From assembly GCA_033961575.1 (NCBI GenBank), contig CM066732.1, positions 67,246,687 to 67,310,686 on the forward strand: 64,000 nucleotides of DNA. Reading direction: 5' to 3'. Under the pieces are notes generated by a model, which saw nothing but the letters and a program-made list of their open reading frames with translations, ran no database searches and was not told where the DNA came from. This document shows positions 1 through 11,453 of this stretch, piece by piece. The position numbers were made by a program, and so were the translations under genes. The first letter of the stretch is position 1; each line of letters begins with the position of its first letter. The stretch is from Aselliscus stoliczkanus (Eukaryota; Chordata; Mammalia; Chiroptera; Hipposideridae).

Positions 1-392
1 AATTAAGATAAAAACATGAATCACTGGTCACCAAATATGTTTTTAATTTACCCATCTCTTATACATTATAGAATAGTCATCAAATAAACAGGGTAAAGGA
101 CATATAAATGCCTTTGGATGATCTTTAATACATGTTTATTTTGTCACTTAAATTATTATAAAAAAAGATAAAAAATGTGTACTCATGAAGAGAATGAAAA
201 GATAGTTCTCAGTTAAACGACTTCGTTTTTTCTGCGTCTGTGAGGAAATAATAGTTCGTTTCCCTGGTTAAGGTTGTATTTAATAGATATAGCTAACACT
301 GCCCTAGGTAAAACAAGAATTACAAGGAAATAACAATACATATACAAGTTAATGAGTATGCTTTGTGCATTTATCAAGGGAATTGTTATAGC

Positions 393-944
393 TTTTTTTT
401 TAAAGATTTTTCTGGGGAATTGGAAAAGTGTTTGGGTATCGAGGCAGGGGAACAGCCAAGTTGCTGTCCTTCAATCTTAATTGTGGAGGGCGTAGCTAGC
501 GCAGCTCCAAGTCTGGTCGCCATCTGGTCACCCATTGGCAGCTCGCGGCTGCTCAGTTCAAGGTGCTGTGTTCAATCTTAGTTGCGAGGGGCACAGCCCA
601 CCATCCCATGCGGAAGTTGAACTGGAAACCTTGTTGCTAAGAGTGCACGCTCTAGCCACTGAACCATCCAGCCACCCACAGGCAACTCAGGGCAGCTCAG
701 CTCAAGATGCCAGTATTCAATCTTAGATGGGGGTGGACGTAGCGCACCATCACATGCGGGAGTTAAACCTGCAACCTTGTTGTTAGGAGCACATGTTCTC
801 ATCAGGTGAGCCATCCTGCTACCTACTGGCAGCTCAGTGGCAGCTCAGCTCAGGTGCAGCTCACTGGCCCATGTGGGAATCCAACTGGCAACACTGTTGC
901 TCAGAGCTCACATTCTTAATCAACTGAGCCACTCTGCAGGCCCC
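393..944 (-). mobile_element. Multimeric tRNA-derived SINE
   Basis: A minus-strand element flanked by a 9-bp duplication TGTTATAGC (384-392 and 945-953). On the plus strand it starts with a T run and TAAAGATTTT and ends at GCAGGCCCC. Inside are at least three degenerate tRNA-like monomers, each with a B-box-like segment (near 615, 763 and 873). It is therefore a multimer rather than a simple monomeric SINE. Confidence 0.75.
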
Positions 945-1349
945 TGTTATAGCATTTTAAGATAGCAAAATCAATATAATATATATTGTTTCACTTAGTA
1001 GCTTTTAAGGTTCATTAAAAATTATTTAAAAATTATTTTTAAGTTTTTAAATAGATCATCTACACTGAGAAGGTAGTGCTTTAAAGAGTAGTCTATAAGC
1101 TAGCATTTGGCTTTGCAAATAGTGAATGATCAAAAAGATGTTGAATAAACGCTCACTGCCTGTGTTTCCTTATCAACTCACCTTATAAACTTTTAAAGTT
1201 GGCCTCTGTCTACAACATTCTTCTAAAGCCACTCTTTTCCATGTCCCAATGACCTTCCAATAACCAAATCCTCTGCCTTGAAAAAACTACACACCTAGTA
1301 ACTACATACTCACGAACAAGTAGCTCCTTACTTTTCAGTATAGGTTGCT

Positions 1350-1868
1350 GACTACTATTAATATAGGGAAGGGGCAGGAGGGCTGTTTATGCAGAAGGAA
1401 ATAAGAGGTTGGAGTCCAAGCCTGCTGCCTATGTGCTCCGTGACACAGAGCTCAGGCAGACGCTTATCAATGACACAGACCAAACTACTGAAAGGCTAGA
1501 GAATCCATCATGACCATCCCTGTAGTTAAGCCCCCAGAGAGAAAACACAGGTTGTGCTTTACAAGAGTTAAAGACAAACCTGCCCCTGCTCTTCTTGCAT
1601 CTCACTGAAGTTAAAGATAAATTTACATTGTTCTTCTAGCCTCCTTTCCCCCATAGCAATGAATTTTCCATGGAAGCAGGAAACACACACAAACACCAGC
1701 CTGGGATAGAGGGGGTCTCTCTTCCACTAAGGTTTAGAGCGCCCCCCTCTGTCTTTGGGTGGCCTTTATTTTCTTTCTTACTCTCTGCTAAATAAACTTA
1801 CTTTTACTTTAAACTTTATATCGCTTACATTTGAATTCTTTCCAATGTGAAGCCAAGAACCTTCTTTT
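1350..1868 (+). mobile_element. Possible solo LTR of a class I endogenous retrovirus
   Basis: Around 1760-1850 the sequence has the look of an R/U5 region: CTCTCTGCTAAATAAACTTA with its embedded AATAAA, then a T-rich segment and TTGAATTCTTTCCAATGTGA. Upstream sequence to about 1350 is unlike the surrounding AT-rich intron. No internal retroviral coding sequence is seen on either side, so this would be a solo LTR. Boundaries are approximate. Confidence 0.4.
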
Positions 1869-2217
1869 CCTGTAACACTATGATTCTTACTATGCTGCAG
1901 AGAAATCTGTCAGGAAAAATATAACTAATATGGTAGCCAGATGTTATGTCTGATTACTCAATTTTACTAACACACTAATACACTCATAAAACCATAGGAG
2001 ATGCAAAGTTAGAACATCACAGGAATCTTGTTATCAGTCTATAAGTCAGGGCACAAAAAGAATTGACTAAATGGTAGAAACAAAAACAGAATTAAAAAGT
2101 CTAAAGATTCAAAACTAAGAGAACAGTTCAACAGGCCATGATATTATATGATTTAGTTTTAAACAGACATTAAAGATCCTACTATGGACTATTTGATGTT
2201 GAAAAAAACATTCACAG

Positions 2218-2622
2218 GGCCGGCCAAGTGGCGCATTGGTTAAGTGCTGGTTTTGGGATGCCAGCAGCCCCGGTTCAGATCCCACATGTGAGGGCCAGCG
2301 ACACTGCCCTCTACAGCTAACAACAGCTTCACCTGGAGCTGGGCTGTGCGAGCCCCGGTGATGGTGTAGGCTGCAGCCCCTGCTGCAGTGGGCTGCCATA
2401 GGCTACAGTGAGTGGCCGGAAGCCAGCGTGAGCTGCCAATAGCTGCGGTGAGCGACATCCAGAGGCCGGCGACCGATCTGCCTCATCCGGGAAGAACGAA
2501 ATGACGATACCAACTTGGGTCAGTGAAGCAATGTCCTCCACAACTAGACTGAAGAACAAAAAGACAGCAACTTGTCTGTTCCCCCTCCCCCAATTACCCA
2601 ATAAAATCTTAAAAAAACAAAC
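2218..2622 (+). mobile_element. Composite long tRNA-SINE (about 400 bp)
   Basis: A tRNA-like head (GGCCGGCCAAGTGGCGCATT, B box GGTTCAGATCC) continues into a body of about 300 bp and the tail CCCAATAAAATCTTAAAAAAA. It is flanked by the 15-bp duplication AAAAAACATTCACAG (2203-2217 and 2623-2637). Open frames across it on the minus strand are fortuitous. Confidence 0.85.
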
Positions 2623-3689
2623 AAAAAACATTCACAGTAAATAAAAGGGGAGACTTTCATATATGGAAAAAGAATCTATACCTATATACATAAATGGAAA
2701 TCATACTTGAAGTACAAGCAACAAAATATTCGCTGCAGACATCTCTTGGTAGAGGGACTGCCAAAACATTTTCATTTCTTCTATGTGCTTTATTTTCATA
2801 CTTTCCAAATTTTCTGTAATGAGCACATATAATATTTTCACAATCAGAAGAATTATTAAGAGGAAATGAAGAAAGATAAAACTAAGAGAAAAGTACTATA
2901 AAAATTATTTTATACATGGCAGGCTGAATATGTAAGAACAAGTCATGCTTTCAGTTTGTATTCTCCTCAATCTCCCCAGCATCTAACAGTACTGGTATCA
3001 TTTCGGAAACTCCTTACTTTACTTCTAAAACCTGGTTCTTTCCTGGTTCCTTTCCAAGGCCTCGGCATCCTTTCTCTTTGCCTTGTTTGGTTGTCTCCTG
3101 CTGCTACTCCCTAAATGGGGATGCAGGCCAAGGCTGAGTCTTCACGCTGCTCTTGCTCTGTATGCCCTTCAACAGAAAGCCTAGTCCTGATACCCTGCCA
3201 ATCCTCATAAAAATCAGCACCTCACACCTAAAGTAGTCCAATAAGTGTGAGTCTAATTTATCTTCCAAGTCTCCAGTCTTTGGCTTCTGTAAGAAAAAGA
3301 AACACACACACATACACTATGCATTGCTGCTGTTGTGATTAATTTTCCCAAAACACTGCTCAAAAAAAAAATAAAACAAGAAAACAAAACAAACAACGCT
3401 ATAGTCTCAAATCATTGTCTAAATAACAGGCTAAACTCTTTAGCCTGGCATTTCAGGGTCTCCAATCTAGCCTCTGCCTCCCTCTTGTAACCTTATTCCC
3501 TACAACTACATTACAAAAATCATCCTTCCAAGCAAACTATTTTATCTTCAAAATGGGAGTATGTGATTTAAATATTCATGAGTGTTTCTGGAAGCTTTGC
3601 TGTTCAATGTCACTGACCAATGCTTCATGTGGACAAGACAGAAACAACAGATTAACAGTCGACTGCAAATGTTAAGGCAGAGCCTGGGC

Positions 3690-4115
3690 AAGAGTCAGGA
3701 TAAATCAGATCAGGGGCCATAACATTCTGGAAAAGGCAAACTATGGAGACAGTAAAAAGATCAGTGGTTGCCAGGAGGTAGGGAGGGAGAGTGGTAGGGA
3801 TGCATAAGCAGAGTACAGAGGACTTTCAGGGCAGTGAAACTATTCTGTAGGATACAATGGTGGATACTGGACATGGATACATTTATCCAAACACATAGAA
3901 TATACAACACCAAGAATAAACCCTAATGTAAAACTATGGACTTTGGGTGATGATGATGTGTCAGTGTAGGTTCAGCAGCTGTAACCATGCACCACTGTTG
4001 GACGTTGTGTGTGCGGGGGAAGCTGTGCGTGCGTGGGAAACCTCTGTGCTTTTTGTTCCATTTTGCTGTGAACCTAAAACTGCTCTAAAAAATATTTATT
4101 AATATATAGTTTTTA
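3690..4115 (+). mobile_element. Old L1 3' end
   Basis: Matches the remembered 3' UTR pattern of old mammalian L1s: AAAAGGCAAACTATGGAGACAG, then AAAGATCAGTGGTTGCCAGG and a terminal AAACTGCTCTAAAAAATA. It is a 5'-truncated, diverged plus-strand copy. Confidence 0.6.
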
Positions 4116-5070
4116 AAACTGCACACAAAAAAATATTTAAATATTTCATCCCTGTCCTCCATTAAGATAATTTCCAATGTAGTTCTACAGACCATTTCTG
4201 AACCAAAAAACTACAACTTAATTTCTGAGATAAGTTTTAATTTCACCAAAGCAGCTTTCAAAAGCAACCTAGGTCTACACTGAAATTTCAGAAATGCACT
4301 TATTTTCAGATTTTTGGAGCTTTGGCCAGCACTAGATTTTTCTTAATATGCTAACATTCCAGAGCTGACGCATAACAGGCAGTGTTATGATCAATGCTTA
4401 CAGAAAATCATCCACTGCCAGGTAATGTTTACAATACATGAGAATAACCATATTACTAGATTATGAAAATCTGAAAATTATTTCAAAAACATTGACAAAC
4501 TATAAGAGGGAACACTTAGTTCACCACCATCCCTTTGTGCTCCACCCCCCAAAATACAAACTTGTTATTTGCAAAAAGTCTCCATACTTTTCCTCTATGT
4601 ACATTTCTAGTATCTTCTTCTGCCACTTGTTCAGCTGTGCAGAAACTCACCATTTCTTATTAATTTGCTAAGTTCTTTCATAACTCAGTGTGTCTGAACA
4701 TATATTCTTTTGTTCTGAAATTCACAGGGACTCTTCCACACTTAGCAAACTCCTATTCATCTGTAATCACCCAGAAAATAATTAATTTAAGTTTCAACAT
4801 AAAAATCTGGGGGATAATTCTAAGCAGAAAAAGAACTGCAAAGAAATCTTGAACTCTATTTAATAGTTGTTAACTGTTGTGTTATTAGTGTAGTAATTAT
4901 CTTTTGTGTATTGTAGGTACAGCATATGAATAAATATGACTGATGTTGAGAACCAGGGTTTTATTGTGGAAGAAGAGAGATATAAATATGCACTAAAAAA
5001 AGATGACAAAGAACCATCATGTAGTGCTGAATTCGAAATATCAGTATGAATTCATCAAAAAAACTAAAAT

Positions 5071-5190
5071 AGGGCAGGCCGAGTGGCGCGGTGATTAAGC
5101 GCTGGCTTGGGACACCAGCGGCAGCGGTTCGGGTCCCACATATGAGGACCAGTGACACTGCCCTCAAAAAAAAAACACACACATACAAAA
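5071..5190 (+). mobile_element. tRNA-derived SINE, short type
   Basis: Head GGGCAGGCCGAGTGGCGCGG, B box GGTTCGGGTCCC, the segment CAGTGACACTGCCCTC and an A-rich tail. This is the short monomer type recurring through the window. Confidence 0.8.
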
Positions 5191-5543
5191 AAAACCTAAA
5201 ACAAAACAAAATCACTCCCTGGTTCTGCCGGTGAAAGGATCAGTCTGCAATGGTAAGCAGTAGCAATGAGCACATCTATACCCAGATTTTGGGTTTTAAA
5301 TTCCACTCTTCATTAAAAAAGCAGTTCCACGGCTCTTGAACAAAATGGTTCATTCTGGGTTTGAAGCAAAAAAAATACAAAGGAAGCCTGGACATGTCAT
5401 ATTTAAGTTAAGGAAGTATTCAAAGACTAAAGAGTCATGTTATGGGACATAACAGCCATCCACTGGTTGAATTTGAGACTATTTTAGCATCAAAAGGAAA
5501 GGAATACTGATTTAATTACACACAGAATAAAAAATGAATGCCA

Positions 5544-6196
5544 GGGGCCGGCCGAGTGGCTCAGTTGGTTAAGAGTTGGCTTTGAGTGTGTGCTCTGAGC
5601 AACAGGGCTGCTGGTTCAATTCCCACATGGGCCAGTGAACGCTGCACCCTAGCTGAGCTGTTGCTGAGCTGCCAACAGGTGGCAGGATGGCTCAGCTGAT
5701 GTAACAACAAGATTGTCTGTTCATTGGTGGGCTATGCCCACCCTCACTAAAGATTGAATTCGGCACCTTGAGCTGAGTTGCTGCCTGGATGGCTCTGTGG
5801 ATAGGGCGTGCACTCTTCTTCTTCTTTTTTTTTTTCCAGCTGAGCCATCCTGCCACCTGTTGGCAACCCAGCGGCAGCTCAGCTCAGGCTGGGCATCAAA
5901 CTGCTGTTGCTCAGAGCTTAGCTCGCACTCTTGAGTGAGCTCTTAACTAACTGAAGCCATGCAGCCAGCCCTAGGGTGTGCACTCTTAACAATAAGGCTA
6001 CCGGTTCGACTCCCGTACGGAATGGTGGCTACACCCACCTGCAACTAAGATTGAACACAGCACCTTGAGTTTAGAGGCCACGAGTTGCCAACAGGAAGCC
6101 ACATGGTGACTGGTGCCCTCCACAACGAAGACTGAAGAACAACTTCGCTGGTCCCCTCCCCCAATTCCCCAATAAAATCTTAAAAAAAAAAAAAAA
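5544..6196 (+). mobile_element. Multimeric tRNA-SINE interrupted by another SINE
   Basis: Starts GGGGCCGGCCGAGTGGCTCA and ends CCCCAATAAAATCTTAAAA with an A tail. Within it a second tRNA-like unit (GGATGGCTCTGTGGATAGGG with B box GGTTCGACTCCC near 6003) is split by a nested insertion at 5818-5972. Without the insert it is about 480 bp. It links the head of the short SINE type to the tail of the long composite type. Confidence 0.8.
5818..5972 (-). mobile_element. SINE nested within a SINE
   Basis: A minus-strand copy of the GGCTCAGTTGGTTAAGAGCT-type SINE sits inside the element at 5544-6196. The 15-bp target duplication AGGGYGTGCACTCTT flanks it (5803-5817 and 5973-5987, one mismatch), so the order of insertion is certain. 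Confidence 0.85.
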
Positions 6197-6714
6197 TAAT
6201 GAATTCTAGGTAACAAATATAGGGGAAATGCTAGAATAATAATAATTTAAAAAAAAAAGTTACCCTTTTTTGTAGCCCGTAATGTAATAAAGGCAGATTA
6301 GGTTCATTAATGGATGCTAATAACAGTGAGTGAAAGGTTTCTGGGGTAACAGGGTCTCAAAGTATCATTCCACAGATCATGTGCTAATTATAAAGAGGAA
6401 AATAAACCTCTATGATGGAGTGACCTGGCTATCACCACCTTAACAAAGTGGTAACATTTAGCATCACCAAATGTGGGGCAACCTGGTATTATATGCCTCG
6501 TGATGTGATGCGTGATGTAATGTGAAGTTCACAATATCTCTCTTATGCAATATTTCTGCTAAACTGTTATGTTGGATGTAATCATAAGGAAACAATCAGA
6601 CAAATTAAGAATGTGGGAAATTCTACAAAACAACTACTCCAGATTCTTCAAAAAAACTCAATGGCAAGAAAAAAACAAAAAAACAAACAGGTGACATATT
6701 GTTCTAGATTTTAT

Positions 6715-7065
6715 TAACCACATGAACCTTGACTGGATCCAGGATGATAAAAGTAAAACAAATACTATAAAAATTGGAGAAATTTAAATACAGGCTATAT
6801 ATTACATATTACCGAATTACTATTTATATTCTGAGGTGTGATAATGGTACAATAGTTATAAAGAATGTCATCCTTAGGAGATACAGGCAGAAATATTTAG
6901 GAATGAAATGTTAAGATATCTGCACTTACTTTCAAATGGTTTGGCAAATATAGAGTACATATGGCAAGATAATAACAACCAGTAAATAAAGAAGGTGTAT
7001 ATGGATATTCATTGTACTTTTAAGTTATCTGTAGATTTGGAATTTTCAAAATAAAAATTTGGAGG
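6715..7065 (+). mobile_element. Old LINE 3'-end-like relic
   Basis: The stretch with CTTACTTTCAAATGGTTTGG, GTATATGGATATTCATTGTAC and ATTTTCAAAATAAAAATTTG resembles a common old L1-type 3' end in plus orientation. Family not assigned. Confidence 0.4.
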
Positions 7066-7606
7066 GCGGCAGGAAATTTCAGTTCAGATGTCACATATTC
7101 TCAGAAGGCTTTTGACTTGTCTAATGGAATTGTTTTTTTATTTTATTTTCAGTATTCCCACAAGATTCTTTGTATTTCTATTTTAGCACTTAATAAATTT
7201 GTAACTGCCTATTTACAGGTCTGACCTTTTCCCTTAACTTTGTGGAACCAATCCATCTTCATTCCCAGAATTTAGCTCTTTATGTGGCACCTACTACGTA
7301 TACAGCATTTGTTGTATGAATAATTGATTCATACAATAAGTGACAGGCCAAAACTGAAACCCAGATACAGTCTATAACACATTGTGCCTAGAATTTAATG
7401 AAATCCACCAAGCAGAAAGCCTATTAAACGTTCACGTGATCTGTACCATTGTAACAGACACATCAGCATTCAAATATTATCAGCAAATTGATTTAAACAC
7501 AAAGCATAACAACCCTAAAGCAGCCTCACCCTTACCTCATTACAGGCATATTTTCACTTTAAATTCTTTTAAGTTTCAACTCAAGTTAATTGGAGAAGAT
7601 GCATAC

Positions 7607-9649
7607 CTGTTCTATATCCTTGGAATTGGAGGTCTGGTTTTCTCCAATGGCTCCAGGCTGCTCATTTTCCCACGGTAATTTATTTTTTCCTTTTCCTGCA
7701 CTTAATACCCTTCGGGTACAGATAGTTGGGCTGTAAGATCCATAAATTTGCACGCTATCCCGCGTGTGATCACCACAGTGACAGTGTGCGCTCTGAGTTC
7801 TGTTACCAGCCAAAAGCCAGTCTGTATCTGCTCCATGAGCCAAATGGCTTGACCTACCCTGGGCTGATGATGGCATGAGTACTGCATACTCCACAAATCC
7901 CTGTTCCGTTAGCCTTGGGAGGGTTTTCCTAGCCAATCTGGCCTGCACAGCATTCATCACTCCATCTCCATTATCTTGCAGTTCAACAGTATCCACAGCT
8001 TTGAAAAGGATGCTGGTTTTATTTGAGCCTAATGATGATGCCAACACAGCAAAGGCTTCAAGAGCTGCTTGGCGGACCCTGCGTTTGCTATCTACAAGAG
8101 CTGGGGCCAGATCAAAAGACAATTTGGGTAAGTCAAAATCCTCACTGGGATAGGTCAAGAGGGAGCAGATACAAATGTTCACCACCTCCTCCCTCACTCT
8201 GGAATGCTTATGTTTGAGATGGTCCAGGAGTAAACAAAGCACCTGTTGAGGACCTACTTCCTTCATTAGCTTGAGGAAGATTTTCATGTATTCTTGTTTG
8301 ATCACCAATTTGTTGTCTGCCAGCACTTTGACAGAAGCTGCTATAACTGGTCCCAAGAAGTGCTGTACCTGCTCTCCAAGTTGAATAACCAGTAAATGCA
8401 AAACCTGAAGTGTGCCATGGACCACTCTGAAGTTAGAATCATCTAACAAATTATACAGCAAGCTAATGAAACTGATAAGGCTAGAATGAGGGGTAGAGCT
8501 AGGGCTAAATCGTCCCATCACCTGTTTTAGTTCCTCAACGGCCTGAGTCCGGTTCTTATAGTCTTCCTGATCTAACAATCTTGAATGTAGCTCCTGAGGA
8601 ATGATCCCAAATTTAAGATTGCTGTTGGAAAGAGTCACTGCACAGGGAAGGGGATCTTCAGGAAATCCAGAGGCTTCAAGTTCCAAATAATAGGGAACCT
8701 GACTGCCAAACTGGGCCTCCAGGCGGCGATTGTATTGTCTCCTCAGGGCAGAGGGCAGGCGAGAGATGTAGGATTGAAACCTCTCTTGGCCAAGTCTCTC
8801 CCCAATTTGTTGAAGTGCAGAGAAAGCTGTCTCCGATTCTTCCTCTATCTCCTGATCGCCAAGCTTTCGGGCTAGGGATATTATCACCTCGGTAAGATCA
8901 AGGCTTAGCAACAAATCTTCGGGAGTAAGCAAGATGGGGAACACTAGTGCCGTGGAAGCTCTAAGCCGGGCATCGGTACTTTCCAGTCCTTGTTGTATAA
9001 GCGTTCTCAGCACCTCTTCAGAGCTGCGTTTCAGACACACGTGTAGGATCTGCAGAGCATCTTTCCGCAGGGCTGGATTCTCTTCTCGTAAGGAGACAAC
9101 TAGTTGAGGCAGAAGTGCTAACCTAAAGGCCTCTTCGAGCTGGCCTGCTTCCCCCTGACCTCGGAGAACGTCCGAGAGGAGTTGCAAGCAGAGTCGCTTT
9201 TCATCGCTGCCTCCTTCCACAAGCACTCGGCCCAGGGCGCGATACAATGCTTCCTTCCGTCTGGGAAAGCCAAGTCGACCGCCCCGCCGCGGCAACGCCG
9301 CCTGCAACGCTTGGAAGGCCTCGGAAGGATCCGGCGCGGTCCGTAGGAGTTGAAGGAGCCGAGTCTCGTCCTCATCTCCCCCTGACAAACCACCTCCAGA
9401 CTCAGACCAACTACCTGAGATTGTCTCTGACGGCATCAAGAAGGTCGGGGCCAGAGGTGATGGTGTTGGGGGGCAGGAACCCTGGTCTCCCGCAGCTCCG
9501 CGGCAGCAGTTTTTCTCGCTTCTCATGGTGCCCCCACCTCGACTATCATCAGTCTTTGAGACGGAAGGACCACTGTGGCTCCGGAGGAGATAGGAACATG
9601 GGGCTGGAAGGGGAGGCAGCAGAAGCAGCGCGGAGGACGCAACCGCCAT
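7607..9649 (-). CDS. TOGARAM1: TOGARAM1 first coding exon (TOG1 and TOG2 domains)
   Basis: This is the N-terminal 681 codons of TOG array regulator of axonemal microtubules 1 (formerly FAM179B), a tubulin-binding protein of the ciliary axoneme needed for normal cilium length and structure. Read on the minus strand, the ORF starts MAVASSALLLLPP and is recognisable as the vertebrate protein along its whole length. A Ser/Gly-rich leader of about 75 residues precedes two helical HEAT-repeat TOG arrays, roughly residues 85-315 (with ALPRRGGRLGFPRRKEALYR) and 350-600 (with LDQEDYKNRTQAVEELKQV). The exon ends at a GAACAG/gtatgc donor (gt at 7605-7606 read in reverse). The open frame runs six codons into the intron before a stop, so the exon end comes from the donor and homology. 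2043 nt is exactly 681 codons, phase 0. The start has G at +4 and lies beside the CpG-rich promoter. The C-terminal exons with TOG3 and TOG4 lie beyond the left edge. Confidence 0.95.
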
Positions 9650-9942
9650 GCAGGATCATTAGGTGGAGTCTGGAGGAAACCATGTCTCCAAAGGGCTTGA
9701 TGGAGCCCAACCTCTTTGTTCCTCTCCAAGCCCCAAGCTGCAGAGGAGGAAAAGAGACAGCTTAAAACAGCTGCCAGGCCGCCCCCAACTCTGGGAGCCT
9801 CAGGCAAAATGGCCCCCGCCTAAACCCCAGACCCCACAGCTACCACCGGGCGTAACCAGGGGCTCCACGTGACCAAACCGATTGCTTCCATGGTGATATA
9901 CCCAGCCCGGACCTCTTGACCCGGAAATCAACCTGCCGTAGT

Positions 9943-9962
9943 GAATGCTGGGTCATGTAGTC
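9943..9962 (-). promoter_or_regulatory. ZNF143/SBS-like element
   Basis: The minus strand reads GACTACATGACCCAGCATTC. This matches most of the known SBS consensus bound by ZNF143 (ACTACA followed by CCCAG and a GC-containing tail), an element frequent in bidirectional mammalian promoters. The middle bases deviate from the usual AATTC. Confidence 0.5.
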
Positions 9963-9999
9963 CAAGTCAGGTACTAAGACTAGGCAGAAGTCTCCTGGA

Positions 10000-10248
10000 A
10001 AAGGAAGTGAGAACGTTGCAAACGTAGCGAACGTAGTGAACGAATCTAAAGCAGAGAAGGCGAAGAGGTTTTTTTGTGTGGGAGGACAGGCAATCGGCGG
10101 AAGTGACGCCCTCCTTGCTTACGGCGGAAGTTCCCTGCCCCACCCGTAAGAATTCAGGTTTGACTAGAGGCAAGTGAGGATCCTGCCCCGGCTCCAGTTG
10201 TCCACTGCTCCACCTCCGGTTGCTGCCGGCGCGATTCTTGGGACTCAG
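10000..10248 (+). other. KLHL28: Probable KLHL28 noncoding exon 1 (start not determined)
   Basis: The coding start of KLHL28 sits immediately after a splice acceptor at 27672-27673, so an upstream noncoding exon is required. The best donor in the CpG-rich region is GACTCAG/gtattt, with gt at 10249-10250. The 5' boundary is only approximate, and other 5' exons between 10.3 and 11 kb are possible. Confidence 0.5.
10015..10043. repeat. Short CpG-containing tandem repeat in the shared promoter
   Basis: About three copies of a 9-10 base unit of the form AACGTAGYG occur in a row (GAACGTTGCA, AACGTAGCG, AACGTAGTG, AACG). Each unit contains a CpG within ACGT, which could act as a methylation-sensitive half site; function is unknown. 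Confidence 0.55.
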
Positions 10249-11372
10249 GTATTTTTTCCTTTTGTTATCCACCTGCGGCGCAGGCATGGGCAGCGTTTTG
10301 CCAGATTGCCGCTAGTGCGGAAGTGAGAGGAAAAGAAATGAACGGGAGCAAGCAGGGCGAGAGGAGACATCTTATGTAGGACTCGTTAGCGTTGTAAACG
10401 TTAAGCTCTCTCTGCAACCCTGAGGAAGTGCGATCGTTTCGTTCCGCAATCCGCTTACTGAGGCACAAGATCCGGGTCAGGGCCAAGCTCACAGCGTGCG
10501 TACTTGTTTTCAAATCCTGGTCTTTTGGGCCCTTACTCTCCCCGCCTTTTCCTACTTTGCTTATCCTCCGGCCGTGGAGGGTTTTCTGTCATTTTTCCTT
10601 ATCCTCATTACTTTAAGTTCTCTTTGAAAACGTGCTTTATCTGGAGATAAATCTTTTTTCCCATAGCTAACCTCATCTCCGTTGTATCTCCTCAAAGTCT
10701 CCTAATGCAGTTCCTCTGTGGGACTCATCCCTTCCCCCCTCCGGCTCTCTCCGCCGCCCCAGCCTCCCTGCAGTTATCCTCAGCGACTTTTCCACCTTTC
10801 AATCTCCTGGAAACGGAGGTTGCAAAGAGCATTTCAGTTGCAGGAGAAGTTCTTAGCGTCACAGTCATAAGAGAGTTCTGCCCTGTAGATTTAAAGCTAA
10901 TAATCGGCATTTCTTTGTTTTAGGTGAACTGTGAATTTGGTGAGCATTTTCTCCTTCTTGTAAAGGAAAGTTAAGCGGACACAGTTGAAGAGATGGGAGT
11001 GTCTGGTGTAAGGCAGAAGTTTTTGGAGTGTGGAAGATAATTTTGTTTTTTGAAGGAATAACACACTTGCTTTTGAATGACCCAGTAAGAAAAGTCTGCG
11101 TTATCATTTGAACTCTCCATGCACATCAAAGCAAGTGTTCCTACCCTGCTCTGTGCCACATAGGATGTCTCTTAAATACATTATTAAGTCTTAAAATAAT
11201 TGAGTCACATATGCCAAACCACTTTATAAATAATGTTGAATAATATAAGTTTAAAAATAACTTCTGGGTGCTCTCTTAAAGCACAATTTGAATATCATAG
11301 GTTCCTTTTTTTTTTTTTCTTTTGAGAGTAGAGTAGATGTAAATGAGGCTTGTGTAAACTTGCATCCTTGTG

Positions 11373-11453
11373 TTTTTTTGAGGGCAATGTCACTGGCCCT
11401 TACATGTGGGACCAAACCGGGGCCGCTTAACCACCACGCCACTCAGCCGGCCC
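11373..11453 (-). mobile_element. tRNA-derived SINE, short type (internal gap)
   Basis: Reverse-complement copy (TTTTTTTGAGGGCAATGTCAC to CAGCCGGCCC). The GGCTTGGGAAGCCAGCG segment present in sister copies is missing, so this is a deletion variant. Confidence 0.75.

Larger units (their letters stand above)
1..7606 (-). other. TOGARAM1: TOGARAM1 intron 1 (partial)
   Basis: Everything left of the donor at 7605-7606 is inferred to be first-intron sequence, because no further TOGARAM1 exon is recognisable on the minus strand here. It is AT-rich. It holds SINEs, a retroviral-type LTR and two L1 3'-end remnants listed separately. The stretches 1-392, 954-1349, 1871-2200, 2640-3689, 4116-5070, 6200-6715 and 7070-7600 show nothing I can name. 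A short poorly conserved exon could be missed by eye. Confidence 0.6.
9650..10300. promoter_or_regulatory. Bidirectional CpG-rich promoter between TOGARAM1 and KLHL28
   Basis: This GC-rich, CpG-rich interval separates the minus-strand TOGARAM1 start codon from the plus-strand KLHL28 5' exon. No TATA box stands out. Several ETS-type cores are visible: CCGGAAAT near 9921, GCGGAAGTGACG near 10097 (fused to a CRE-like half site), GCGGAAGTTCC near 10124 and GCGGAAGTGAG near 10317. At 9943-9962 the minus strand reads close to the ZNF143/SBS consensus (ACTACA, spacer, CCCAGCATTC). These are typical housekeeping bidirectional promoter elements. Initiation sites cannot be placed from sequence alone; CpG richness continues into the TOGARAM1 exon and to about 10.8 kb. 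Confidence 0.8.

Noticed and set aside
5071..5160. tRNA-like sequences resembling tRNA genes
   Set aside because: The GGCCGGCCGAGTGGC heads with A and B boxes are followed by SINE bodies, A-rich tails and target duplications, so they are SINEs and not functional tRNA genes.
9247..9765. 172-codon plus-strand frame opposite TOGARAM1
   Set aside because: Antisense shadow of the GC-rich TOGARAM1 exon 1; no homology recognised.
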